DNA of 64,000 bases, from the NCBI RefSeq assembly GCF_001314325.1, contig NZ_CP009429.1, positions 186,501 through 250,500 on the forward strand, written 5' to 3'. Positions 11,352 to 19,460 of this stretch are shown here, in pieces. The notes beneath the pieces were generated by a model. The model had not been told where the DNA came from. It searched no databases and worked only from the letters and a program-made list of their open reading frames with translations. Numbering within the stretch: position 1 is the first letter of the stretch; each line of letters opens with the position of its first letter. The position numbers and the translations under genes were made by a program. Origin of the DNA: Sphingopyxis macrogoltabida (lineage in GTDB: Bacteria; Pseudomonadota; Alphaproteobacteria; Sphingomonadales; Sphingomonadaceae).

Positions 11352-13355
11352 ATGACCGATACGATCGCCCCCGCCGTGGAGAATCCCTTTGGCTGGATCG
11401 AGGATGACGGCGATGCCGCGGTGATCGAATGGCAGCGGCAGGCGAACGACAGGACGGTGGCGGAGCTGGCCGCTTCACCCAACGCCGCGCGCGTTGCCGC
11501 CGCGGTGAACGCCACGTTCGAGGATTTGTTCGCCGCGACCGCGCCCGAGCGGTTCGGCGACAGCTGGTTCCGCAAGGTCCAGATCGAAGGGCGCCCCAAT
11601 CTGGTGCTGACGGTCGCGTCCAGCCCGACCGACGCGGAGCGGGTTCTGGTCGACCCGAGCGACCATGATCCGGCCGCGACGATCGCGATCTGCCATCCCT
11701 CGCCCGACGGGACGCTGCTGTTCGTAGGCATCAGCGTCGATCAGGCGGTCGCCTATCGCGTCCTGAGCGTCGCGGACGGCAGCGTCGTGCGCGAATTTCC
11801 ATCGATCGCTGGTTATGCGCTGGGCGCGTGGGCGTACGATAACAGCGGCTTCTTTTATTCGGTCCTCGGCATGAAAACGCTCGCCGACGGTCAGGTCGCG
11901 CCGCAATATGACGTCTGGTGGCAACCGCTGGCGGGCGAAGCCGAATTGCAGCCTACCGAGCTCGACTTTCCCTTCGGCTGGCCGGTGATGTCGGCCGATG
12001 GCCGCTGGGTCTCGGTGATGGCCAACCAGACCGCGCCGCGCCCGCGCTGGATCAGGCGCATCGACGGCGGCGAATGGACGCGTGTGCTGGCCGAGGAAGG
12101 CGGGCCGGCCGGTTCGATGTACAAGGGGCGTTTCGTCGGCGACGAATATTGGGCGATCACCGACGATACGTCGGGCTGGTGCCGGCTGGTCGCCATCCCC
12201 GCCGACAGCTTCGACGACCCGTCGAACTGGCGCGAGCTGATCGCCGCCCGCGACGAGATCAAGCTGGTCTCGATCACCCTGTGCGGCGAGCATGTCGCGC
12301 TCACCACCATCGAGGGCGGGGTGATGCGGCTCAAGTCGCTCGACCGGCAGGGCCGCGACCTCGGCTATCCGCCGCTGCCCGGCGACGGTGCCTTCGGGCT
12401 GATGGGGTTTGGCTTTATCGCCGCGATCATGTCCGACGTCGTCGGTCCCGACGGCGATTCCTGTGTGTTCCTTCACAGCAGCCTGACCTCCGGCTGCGGC
12501 GTCTATCGTGCTGACCTTCGCGAGTTGACGGTTGAAGAGTTGGAGGCATCAGCGCATCCGCTGAGCGATCGTGAACTGGAGCGCCTGAGCGCGACCGGCC
12601 CGAACGGACCTGTCACCTATTGGGTGCTGCGCAAGCGGTCGACCCCGCTGGACGGCAGCGCGCCGACGATCGTCACCGGCTATGGCGGCTTCAATGCGCC
12701 GTGGATCCCGAGCTATTCGGCGATGGGCGCGGCGTGGACCGAGCTCGGCGGGCTGTGGGTCCATACCCAGCTGCGCGGCGGCGGCGAGCGCGACACCCAA
12801 TTCTGGAACGAGGGGCGGATGCACCGCAAACAGGGCACGTTCGACGACATGTTCGCGGTGATCGAGGATATCCACGCGCGCGGTTTCGCGACGCCCGAGC
12901 GCACCGGAGTGACCGGTTCGTCGAACGGCGGCCTGCTCACCTGCGCGGTGTTCACCCAGCGTCCCGACCTGATCGGCGCGGCGGTCGCGCAGGTGCCGGT
13001 GTGCGATCTGGTCAATCTGGCGCGCGATCCGGTGCCGCTGAACATCGTCAAGGCGGATTATGGCGATCCGGCAATCCCCGAGGATGCGGCGGCGATGCGC
13101 GCCTATTCGCCCGTCCACCGCGTCCGCGCCGGCACGCCTTATCCCGCCTTGCTGTGCGACGCGGGGGCCGCCGACACCACCTGTCCGCCGTGGCACGCAC
13201 GCAAGATGGTCGCGGCCGCCCAGGATGCGAACTGTTCCGACCGCCGCATCCGGCTGCGCGTCCGCGAAGGGACGGGCCATAACGCGATGACCCGCGAACT
13301 GTTCATCGAGCGCGACGTCGAAGAGCTGACCTTCCTCTGGGACGAGCTGGCTTGA
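11352..13355 (+). CDS. prolyl oligopeptidase family serine peptidase (S9)
   Basis: 667 residues without a signal peptide. The first ~400 residues fit the seven-bladed propeller of prolyl oligopeptidases (NPFGWIEDDGD at the start is typical); the C-terminal part is the alpha/beta hydrolase. Catalytic marks: nucleophile in TGSSNGGLL (~residue 522), Asp in DAGAADTTCP and His in GTGHNAM. Such enzymes cut proline-containing peptides of limited length. The Ser motif is GSSNGG rather than GGSNGG, a common variant. Divergent TetR gene suggests inducible expression. Confidence 0.88.
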   Translation: MTDTIAPAVENPFGWIEDDGDAAVIEWQRQANDRTVAELAASPNAARVAAAVNATFEDLFAATAPERFGDSWFRKVQIEGRPNLVLTVASSPTDAERVLVDPSDHDPAATIAICHPSPDGTLLFVGISVDQAVAYRVLSVADGSVVREFPSIAGYALGAWAYDNSGFFYSVLGMKTLADGQVAPQYDVWWQPLAGEAELQPTELDFPFGWPVMSADGRWVSVMANQTAPRPRWIRRIDGGEWTRVLAEEGGPAGSMYKGRFVGDEYWAITDDTSGWCRLVAIPADSFDDPSNWRELIAARDEIKLVSITLCGEHVALTTIEGGVMRLKSLDRQGRDLGYPPLPGDGAFGLMGFGFIAAIMSDVVGPDGDSCVFLHSSLTSGCGVYRADLRELTVEELEASAHPLSDRELERLSATGPNGPVTYWVLRKRSTPLDGSAPTIVTGYGGFNAPWIPSYSAMGAAWTELGGLWVHTQLRGGGERDTQFWNEGRMHRKQGTFDDMFAVIEDIHARGFATPERTGVTGSSNGGLLTCAVFTQRPDLIGAAVAQVPVCDLVNLARDPVPLNIVKADYGDPAIPEDAAAMRAYSPVHRVRAGTPYPALLCDAGAADTTCPPWHARKMVAAAQDANCSDRRIRLRVREGTGHNAMTRELFIERDVEELTFLWDELA

Positions 13356-13552
13356 GCGGCGAGGTTCGTCAGGAACGCTGTTGAAGCATCCGCCGGTGGA
13401 GAAGCCGGAGGGCAAGCAATTTCCCCGAATCGCCTGTTTGCGTTATGTTCGTTGCAAGCTGGCAGGCGGTTAGGCCGTATTAGTCCGGGGTACGCGAAAG
13501 CGTCGGCATCGGACATGCCAGCGGATATTTCCTGCCTGTGGGGGGCAAGGCC

Positions 13553-13726
13553 GTGGAAAAACACATGATCCTCGTCGCGGCGGACGTGACCGCGGAGGGA
13601 CGGGACCAGCTTATCGTCGTCAGCGCAGAGAGCGAGGCGGACGCGCAACGCCTGCTGGAAGCCGAGTATGGCGTGGCGAACGTGGGCGACGTGATAAGCC
13701 TGTTCGAGGAGTTAGTAACCATATAG
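13553..13726 (+). CDS. small hypothetical protein upstream of the GTA-like cluster
   Basis: 57 residues if started at GTG 13553, which has GGGGGCAAGG just upstream; ATG 13565 is the alternative. The sequence alternates short strands and an acidic helix (LIVVSAESEADAQRLLEAEY) and ends with a helix, SLFEELVTI, as in small alpha/beta proteins that rework residue indices. I do not recognise a family. It lies in a 400-bp interval otherwise free of genes. Whether it belongs with the cluster is unclear. Confidence 0.45.
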   Translation: MEKHMILVAADVTAEGRDQLIVVSAESEADAQRLLEAEYGVANVGDVISLFEELVTI

Positions 13727-13853
13727 GTTATTTTCTATTGACATCGTCACGCTAATATGGCACAAGTGTCACATCATGAAGAATTGCGAGTCGGGCCGGC
13801 GGCCTTCCGATGCGGGAGGCTGTTCCGGCCCGATCGCATTTGGAGGTCGGGCG
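13711..13853 (+). promoter_or_regulatory. leader region of the GTA-like cluster
   Basis: AT-rich stretch before the first terminase gene. It has an inverted repeat TAACC-ATATA-GGTTA at 13716-13730 followed by TTTTCT, which could be an operator or a weak terminator of the small gene before it. TTGACA at 13738 and TAATAT at 13753 are only 9 bp apart, too close for a standard promoter. The cluster promoter probably lies here but I cannot place it. Confidence 0.35.
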
Positions 13854-14378
13854 ATGGTTGTGGCGACGGGCGATGGAGAGACGGGTGGGCGCGGATCGGG
13901 CAACGATGCCGTCGAACCGCAGTCGCGGCAGATAACCCCCCATCAGCTTCAGGTGTTTCTGGAGGCGCTGGCCGAAAGCTGTCATGTGCGCGCTTCGGCA
14001 GCGGTCGCGGGGTTCGCCCCGTCGGCGGCGTATAAGCTGCGGCGGCGCGACCCAGGCTTTGCCGAGGCATGGCAGGCGGCGCTGGAAAGCGGCTATGCGC
14101 GGCTGGAAATGGCGCTGGTCGAGCGTGCGATCCAGACGATCGAGGTCGCGCACGACGATAATCCCGACGCGATACCGGTCGTCGGTGCGATGACGGTCGC
14201 GCAGGCGATCGACCTGATGAACAAGCATCGCGCCAGCATCGAAGGCGGCCGAGCCAAGCGCGTTCGGCTGAATGCGCGGAGCCGGCCGACGGCCGAGGAG
14301 ACCGACGCCGAAATATTGCGCCGCATCGCGATCATGGCGCAGCAGCGCGAGCGCGAGGCGGAAAAGGACGCGAAATAG
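13854..14378 (+). CDS. small terminase subunit, GTA gp1-like
   Basis: 174 residues from ATG 13854, chosen because GGAGG lies seven bases upstream; an earlier ATG at 13776 lacks a ribosome-binding site. Residues ~27-80 form a helix-turn-helix-like unit (HQLQVFLEALAESCHVRASAAVAGFAPSAAYKLRRR written in part here as AGFAPSAAYKLRR) typical of small terminases, and the C terminus is a charged helix rich in Arg and Glu. The subunit binds DNA and feeds it to the large subunit for packaging. Its stop overlaps the next start as TAGTG. Confidence 0.75.
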   Translation: MVVATGDGETGGRGSGNDAVEPQSRQITPHQLQVFLEALAESCHVRASAAVAGFAPSAAYKLRRRDPGFAEAWQAALESGYARLEMALVERAIQTIEVAHDDNPDAIPVVGAMTVAQAIDLMNKHRASIEGGRAKRVRLNARSRPTAEETDAEILRRIAIMAQQREREAEKDAK

Positions 14379-15733
14379 TGCAGCTCGCGCGGTGGCTGGA
14401 GCGGCTGGAGTTGCGCGAGGACGAGACCATTGTCGACCGGCTCCTGGCGCTGTCGCCCGACGACCGGCAGCGCGTGTTGCGCGAGATCCCGCGCAAATAT
14501 GTGCAGGAGCTGGACGAGCGTTGGTATCAGTGGGCGCATGCGGGGCAGCGCGAGCCGCCGGGCGACTGGCCCGTGTGGCTGATCCGCGCCGGGCGAGGGT
14601 TCGGCAAGACGCGGGCGGGTTCGGAATGGATCAGCGAAATGGCACGGCGCCTGCCGGGCGCCCGGATCGCGTTGGTCGCGGCGAACGAAAATGACGGAAT
14701 GCGCGTGATGATCGAGGGACCCAGCGGGCTGCTGGCCGTCGCGCGGGCCGACGAAGCCCCGCAATGGCGACATCGGCTGCGCGAGCTGCATTTCGACAGC
14801 GGCGCGGTCGCGACCTTGTTTTCGGCGGCGGCGCCCGAAAATCTGCGTGGTCCCGAACATCATCTCGGCTGGTGCGACGAACTGGCGAAATGGAAGAAGG
14901 GCGGCGACGCGGGGTGGGACAATCTGATGCTGGGGATGCGGCTGGGTGAAAGACCGCGCGTGCTGGTGACGACGACGCCGCGCCCGGTGCCATTGATGCA
15001 GAAGGTCGCGGCTGTGCCGGGCTGCGTCACGAGTCTCGGCCGGACCGCCGAGAATCCGCACCTGCCGGCGAGTTTCGTGACGCATATGATCGCGCAATAT
15101 GGCGGGACGCGGCTGGGGCGGCAGGAGCTCGACGGCGAATTGCTGGAGGATGTCGAGGGGGCGCTGTGGACGCGCGGGCTGATCGAGCGGTGCCGGATCG
15201 GCGCCGCGGACATCGGCAAGCCGGTACGCGTCGTGATCGGCGTCGATCCGCCGGCGACGGCGAACGGCGATGCGTGCGGGATCGTGGTGGCGGCTGAGCT
15301 CCGCGACGGGCGGCTCGCGGTCGTCGCGGATGCGAGCGTCGAGACGCCGCCGCCCGCGATATGGGCGCAGGCGGTGGCGGCCGCGGCGGCGCGCTGGAGC
15401 GCCGACCGGATCGTCGCCGAAAGCAATATGGGGGGCGAGATGGTCGAGGCGACGCTGCGCCAGGCCGACTGCACGCTGCCGGTGACGCCGGTGCACGCGA
15501 GCGTTGGCAAGGCGCGAAGGGCGGAGCCGGTCGCGATTGCATACGAGCGCGGGCGGGTGGTGCATGCGGGGGCGTTCGCGGCGCTGGAAGACGAGCTTTG
15601 CGGGTTGCAGGTGGGCGGCGGATATGCGGGGCCGGGACGGTCGCCGGATCGGGCGGATGCTTGCGTGTGGGCCCTGGCGGCGTTGCTGGAGGGGCTCAAG
15701 AAGGGGCGGGCGCCGGGGGTAAGGCGGGTTTAG
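14378..15733 (+). CDS. terL: large terminase subunit (packaging ATPase/nuclease), GTA gp2-like
   Basis: 451 residues. ATPase half: Walker A RAGRGFGKTRAG near residue 70, Walker B with the catalytic Glu in LGWCDEL near 163, and the coupling motif TTTPRP. Nuclease half: RNase-H-like acidic residues in VIGVDPP (~287), AESNMGG and DRADACVWAL (~424). TerL threads DNA into a prohead through the portal and cuts it. The HK97/GTA-type order downstream supports the call. Start is GTG 14378, overlapping the small-subunit stop by one base. All key residues are intact. Confidence 0.93.
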   Translation: MQLARWLERLELREDETIVDRLLALSPDDRQRVLREIPRKYVQELDERWYQWAHAGQREPPGDWPVWLIRAGRGFGKTRAGSEWISEMARRLPGARIALVAANENDGMRVMIEGPSGLLAVARADEAPQWRHRLRELHFDSGAVATLFSAAAPENLRGPEHHLGWCDELAKWKKGGDAGWDNLMLGMRLGERPRVLVTTTPRPVPLMQKVAAVPGCVTSLGRTAENPHLPASFVTHMIAQYGGTRLGRQELDGELLEDVEGALWTRGLIERCRIGAADIGKPVRVVIGVDPPATANGDACGIVVAAELRDGRLAVVADASVETPPPAIWAQAVAAAAARWSADRIVAESNMGGEMVEATLRQADCTLPVTPVHASVGKARRAEPVAIAYERGRVVHAGAFAALEDELCGLQVGGGYAGPGRSPDRADACVWALAALLEGLKKGRAPGVRRV

Positions 15734-16213
15734 GTCATCTTTGAGTGTGTATAATAATACACATTTAACTTGCGAGACGAAGGAGCCTATGCGAATCCAG
15801 AAATGTGGAATCCGTTCCGCAGGGTTGGCAGCCGCCCTACCGTTCACTCCGTGCTAGAAGTCGAACGAATACTGGCAAGGCCAGCGCCGAGTGTGAGCTC
15901 TTACCAGCTCCACTCGGCCGAACCGCCAGCGCCTATACTCACGCACAAAAACGCGCTGCATAAGCCACCTGCTTTCTGCATGCGGGGAAGAGCCCACGCT
16001 CCGGAAGGCCCGATGCCTCCGCGGCGTATCAGAGGCACGGTTCCGGTCAGAAAGCCGATAGGACGGCTGCCAAAGCCGTTCATAATCAAGTGAGAACAAA
16101 TAGCCAACCATGAACATGGGCCATTTCCACCCGTTGGTCTCGCGCCAAGGGGATAGGCGGGAATCCGGCTCTTCCTAATTTCGCACATCTTCAGAACGAG
16201 GTCGGAGAACATC
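15734..16213 (+). other. 480-bp AT-richer spacer with multiple hairpins
   Basis: No convincing gene in either strand: the open frames here have Arg/Pro-rich, family-less translations. The base composition is more AT-rich than the flanking genes. Perfect or near-perfect hairpins are dense: GTGTAT-AATA-ATACAC (15747-15762, containing TATAAT), a 7-bp stem with loop TCCG (15804-15821), CTGGC-AAG-GCCAG (15872-15884), a 13-bp stem with one bulged base (15886-15918) and ACGGCT-GCCAA-AGCCGT (16063-16079). It splits terL from the portal gene, which are normally adjacent. It could be a structured RNA, a remnant of an inserted element or a transcription control region. Confidence 0.5.
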
Positions 16214-17320
16214 ATGAACTGGTTTGGCCGCAAGGCCGCGCAGGGGGCTGCGCGGCCCGCTTTGTCGCGGGTGTATGGGAGCTGGAGTGCTCCGGCGCCG
16301 CTGACGTGGGAGGCGCAGGTGCGTGAGGGCTATTTGTCCAACGCCATCGTGCAGCGCGCGGTGCGGCTGGTTGCCGAGGCGGCGGGGTCGGCGCCGGTGG
16401 CGGCGGACGATCCGGCGCTGCTGGCGCTCGTTTCCGCGACGTCGGGCGGGCAGGGGCTCATCGAGACGCTGGCGTCGCAACTGCTGCTGCACGGCAATGG
16501 CTATGTGCAGATCCTGACCGACGGCGCGGGGGCGCCGGCCGAGCTGTTTGCGCTCCGGCCCGAGCGGGTGACGGTCGAGGCCGACGCGCGCGGGTGGCCG
16601 GTCGCCTATCGCTATAAGGCGGGCGGGTCGGCGGCGGTGCTGCCCGCCGAGGACGGTGCGGGGCGGACCGCGGTGGTGCATGTGAAGGCGCTGCATCCGC
16701 TCGACGATCATTATGGTGCGGGGTGCCTCGGTGCCGCGGCGGGGGCGATCGCGGCGCATAATGCAGCGGCGAAGTGGAATGCGGCGCTGCTGGAGAATGC
16801 GGCGCGGCCGTCGGGGGCGCTGGTGCACGATCCGGGCGACAAGGGCATGCCGCTGTCGGCCGAGCAGGTCGACCGGCTGCGCGAGGAACTGGCCGAGAGC
16901 TTCGCGGGCGGGGCGAATGCGGGGCGGCCGCTGTTGCTCGAAGGCGGGCTGAAGTGGCAGGCGCTGTCGCTGTCGCCGGCGGAGATGGATTTCCTGGCGC
17001 TGAAGGATTCGAGCGCGCGCGAGATTGCGATGGCGTTCGGGGTGCCGCCGATGCTGCTCGGGCTGCCCGGCGATGCGACCTATGCCAATTATCGCGAGGC
17101 CAGCCGCGCGCTGTGGCGGCTGACCGTGCTGCCGCTGTGCACGAAGATATTGGGGGCGATTTCGCAGGGGCTGGCGGAGTGGTTCGACGGCGCCGGGCTG
17201 CGCGTCGACCTCGACCGGGTGCCGGCGCTCGTCGAGGACCGGATGGCGCTGTGGCGCGAGGTGTCGGCGGCGGACTGGCTGACCGCGGACGAAAAGAAGG
17301 CGCTGCTGGGCGTCGACTAG
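16214..17320 (+). CDS. HK97-type portal protein, GTA gp3-like
   Basis: 368 residues. The portal is the dodecameric ring at one capsid vertex through which DNA enters and leaves. Typical phrases: LSNAIVQRAVRLVAEAAGSAP in the N-terminal third, HGNGYVQIL, then the core FGVPPMLLGLPGDATYANYREASRALWR with the C-terminal helices. Length is at the low end for HK97 portals (about 370-430). A ribosome-binding site AACGAGGTCGGAG precedes ATG 16214. The next gene starts 15 bp downstream. Confidence 0.92.
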   Translation: MNWFGRKAAQGAARPALSRVYGSWSAPAPLTWEAQVREGYLSNAIVQRAVRLVAEAAGSAPVAADDPALLALVSATSGGQGLIETLASQLLLHGNGYVQILTDGAGAPAELFALRPERVTVEADARGWPVAYRYKAGGSAAVLPAEDGAGRTAVVHVKALHPLDDHYGAGCLGAAAGAIAAHNAAAKWNAALLENAARPSGALVHDPGDKGMPLSAEQVDRLREELAESFAGGANAGRPLLLEGGLKWQALSLSPAEMDFLALKDSSAREIAMAFGVPPMLLGLPGDATYANYREASRALWRLTVLPLCTKILGAISQGLAEWFDGAGLRVDLDRVPALVEDRMALWREVSAADWLTADEKKALLGVD

Positions 17321-17335
17321 CCGGAGACAAGCGAC

Positions 17336-17644
17336 ATGGATGAAGAAGAGGCGCTGGCGCGGCTGATCGCGCTGGCGGGGACGAATGCGCCCGATGCGGC
17401 GCTGTTGCGCGCGGTGGTCGAGGAAGCGAGCGAGCTGGGCGCGCGGCGGGCATTGGCAAGGCTCGGCCTCGCCGACGAAGCGGCGCGCGACGATGTCAGC
17501 GACCTCAGGCAACTGCTCGGCGCGTGGCGCGATGCGAAGAAGAGCGCCTGGGCGGCGGCGGTCGACTGGGCGGTGCGCGGGATGCTGGCGCTGCTGGTCG
17601 TCGGGCTGGCGATGAAGCTGGGACTGCCGGGGCTGCTCAAATGA
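17336..17644 (+). CDS. small membrane-helix protein at the GTA g3.5 position
   Basis: 102 residues. The first two thirds are acidic and helical; a single hydrophobic helix (WAVRGMLALLVVGLAMKLG) lies near the C terminus. It occupies the place between portal and protease where the Rhodobacter GTA has its small orf 3.5. Similar proteins in sphingomonad genomes are, as far as I recall, annotated DUF6127. Function unknown. Its stop overlaps the protease start as ATGA. Confidence 0.7.
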   Translation: MDEEEALARLIALAGTNAPDAALLRAVVEEASELGARRALARLGLADEAARDDVSDLRQLLGAWRDAKKSAWAAAVDWAVRGMLALLVVGLAMKLGLPGLLK

Positions 17645-18069
17645 GCGCGGTGGCGGAACGAGGCCTCCCGCAAGCGCGGGGCGAGGTGCGGTTCGCGGGC
17701 TACGCGTCGGTGTTCGACCGCGTCGATCGCGGCGGAGACATTGTGCGCGCGGGGGCCTTTGCGGCGAGTTTGCGCGAGCGGCGCGCAGTGCCGCTGCTCT
17801 GGCAGCACCGGCCGGGGGCGGTGGTCGGGGTGATCGAGACATTGGCCGAGGATGCGCGCGGGCTGCGCGTCGTGGCGCGGGTGACGCATCCGACGGCGGC
17901 GAAGCTCGTCGAGCGCGGCGCGCTGACCGGCCTCAGCTTTGGATATCGGGTGCGCGCGGCGCGTGGGGAGGGGCCGCGCGAGCTGCTGGCGCTCGACCTT
18001 GCGGAGGTGAGCCTGGTGGCGGCGCCGATGCAGCCGCTGGCGCGGGTGATTCAGGTGGTGAAGGAGTGA
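17641..18069 (+). CDS. HK97-family prohead protease, GTA gp4-like
   Basis: 142 residues from ATG 17641 (coupled to the previous stop). Pattern of the herpes/HK97 maturation proteases: GYASVFDRVDRGGDIV at the start, a His in LLWQHRPG, the nucleophile Ser in LTGLSFGYR and an acidic residue in LDLAEVSLVAAPM. It trims the capsid protein's N-terminal delta region during assembly. Short compared with many members (~160-200 residues) but complete in motifs. The capsid gene follows immediately. Confidence 0.88.
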   Translation: MSAVAERGLPQARGEVRFAGYASVFDRVDRGGDIVRAGAFAASLRERRAVPLLWQHRPGAVVGVIETLAEDARGLRVVARVTHPTAAKLVERGALTGLSFGYRVRAARGEGPRELLALDLAEVSLVAAPMQPLARVIQVVKE

Positions 18070-18074
18070 CAAGT

Positions 18075-19214
18075 ATGGACGATATGGAAGTGAAGGCGGA
18101 CGCACTCGAAGGGGTGTTCGATGCGGTGCTGGCGGCCGAGGCGGTCGACGATCTGAAAGCGTCGGTCGCGGCGCTGAAAGCACAGGTCGATGCGCAGACG
18201 GTCGCGGCGTCGCGGTTGCCGCTCGACGGGGCGAAGGCGGCCGATCCGGCGCGTGACGCCTTCGTCGAGCGCTATCTGCGGCGCGGGATCGATAGCGGGG
18301 TCGAGATGAAGAGCCTGTCGGGGGCAACCGTTGGCGACGGCGGCTATGCGGTGCCGCGTGAGATCGACGGGAGCATTGCCGCGACCTTGAAGGCGCTGTC
18401 GCCGATCCGGTCGATCGCGACCGTCGTGCAGACCGGGACCAGCGGCTATCGCAAGCTGGTCGCGACGGGATCGTTCGGCGCGGGCTGGGTCGGCGAGACC
18501 GCGGCGCGGCCCGAGACCGCGACGCGCAGCTTTGCCGAGATCGCGCCGCCGTCGGGCGAGCTTTATGCCAATCCGGCGGCGAGCCAGGCGATGCTCGACG
18601 ATGCGATGTTCGACGTCGAGGACTGGCTGGCCGAGCAGCTCGGCCGCGAGTTCGCGGTGGCCGAGGGCAGCGCGTTCGTGAACGGCAACGGCACCAACCG
18701 GCCGAAGGGCTTCCTGACCTATACGGCGACGAACGAGGTCGACAGCGTGCGCGCTTTCGGGTCGCTGCAGTATCTCGCGACCGGGACGGCGGGCGCCTTT
18801 CCGGCATCGAACCCGCAGGACAAGCTGGTCGAGCTGGTCCATTCGCTGAAGGCGCCGTACCGGCAGGGCGCGTGCTGGGTGATGAATTCGGACACGCTGT
18901 CGCGCATCCGCAAGTTCAAGACCAGCGACGGCGCTTTCGTGTGGCAGCCGGGGATGGTCGAGGGGCAGGCGGCGAGCCTGCTCGGCTATCCGGTGGTCGA
19001 GGCCGAGGACATGCCCGACGTCGGGGCGAACAGCCTGTCGGTCGCGTTCGGCAACTTCGCCGCCGGCTATCTGATCGCCGATCGCGGCGAGACGCGCATC
19101 CTGCGCGACCCGTTCAGCAACAAGCCTTTTGTGCATTTCTATGCAACCAAAAGGGTGGGCGGTGCGATCATCGATTCGCAGGCCATCAAATTGCTGAAGT
19201 TCGCCGCCAGCTAA
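18075..19214 (+). CDS. HK97-fold major capsid protein, GTA gp5-like
   Basis: 379 residues. ATG 18075 was chosen because AAGGAG at 18061-18066 sits eight bases before it; GTG 18066 is an alternative. An N-terminal helical delta domain (about residues 1-80, with KASVAALKAQVDAQ) precedes the capsid fold: MKSLSGATVGDGGYAVPREI, then SGYRKLV, the GNGTNRPKGFL motif and VNS-type P-domain strands to the end. Shells of this protein enclose the packaged DNA. It ends before a pair of strong palindromes. Confidence 0.92.
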   Translation: MDDMEVKADALEGVFDAVLAAEAVDDLKASVAALKAQVDAQTVAASRLPLDGAKAADPARDAFVERYLRRGIDSGVEMKSLSGATVGDGGYAVPREIDGSIAATLKALSPIRSIATVVQTGTSGYRKLVATGSFGAGWVGETAARPETATRSFAEIAPPSGELYANPAASQAMLDDAMFDVEDWLAEQLGREFAVAEGSAFVNGNGTNRPKGFLTYTATNEVDSVRAFGSLQYLATGTAGAFPASNPQDKLVELVHSLKAPYRQGACWVMNSDTLSRIRKFKTSDGAFVWQPGMVEGQAASLLGYPVVEAEDMPDVGANSLSVAFGNFAAGYLIADRGETRILRDPFSNKPFVHFYATKRVGGAIIDSQAIKLLKFAAS

Positions 19215-19235
19215 GCAGCGCTGGTGCGCGATGGG

Positions 19236-19279
19236 CGCCCGGCCCTGGGTTCCCTTCCCTTTCGGGTCAGGGCCGGGCG
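19236..19279. repeat. 12-bp inverted repeat after the capsid gene
   Basis: CGCCCGGCCCTG at 19236-19247 and its exact complement CAGGGCCGGGCG at 19268-19279, with a 20-base loop. It lies 21 bp after the capsid stop. No T-run follows, so it is not a textbook terminator, but it could stabilise the 3' end of an abundant capsid message. Confidence 0.75.
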
Positions 19280-19280
19280 T

Positions 19281-19422
19281 CAACCGTTCGACATTCCGCC
19301 CATACCGGCCTGCAAATGCCGATCCCCCGCGCTTCCGGTGCTCACGTACAGACGTACGCTGCGCTCCGGGTCACGTGAGATCGCCATTTTCGGCTCGGTC
19401 TGAACGAAATGTCGAACGGTTG
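19281..19422. repeat. 142-bp MITE/REP-like palindromic element
   Basis: A perfect 15-bp terminal inverted repeat, CAACCGTTCGACATT at 19281-19295 and its complement at 19408-19422, flanks a core with a second inverted repeat (CTCACGT at 19341-19347, ACGTGAG at 19373-19379). This looks like a non-autonomous insertion or REP-like repeat placed between the capsid gene and the fibre gene. No target-site duplication is obvious. Confidence 0.7.
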
Positions 19423-19460
19423 AGCAACATCAACATTTTTCCGGAAAGGATGGCGCTGCC

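Noticed and set aside
13738..13758. TTGACA and TAATAT as a promoter for the GTA-like cluster
   Set aside because: The boxes are only 9 bp apart; standard sigma70-type spacing is 16-19 bp.
14093..15847. 584-codon minus-strand frame over the terminase genes
   Set aside because: Antisense to terL with all motifs; translation is Arg/Pro/His-rich noise.
15770..16117. Two overlapping open frames (plus and minus) in the spacer after terL
   Set aside because: No family, basic and Pro-rich translations, no good ribosome-binding site; the interval is better described by its hairpins.
16175..17842. 555-codon minus-strand frame over the portal gene
   Set aside because: Shadow of the portal, g3.5-like and protease genes; no domain pattern.
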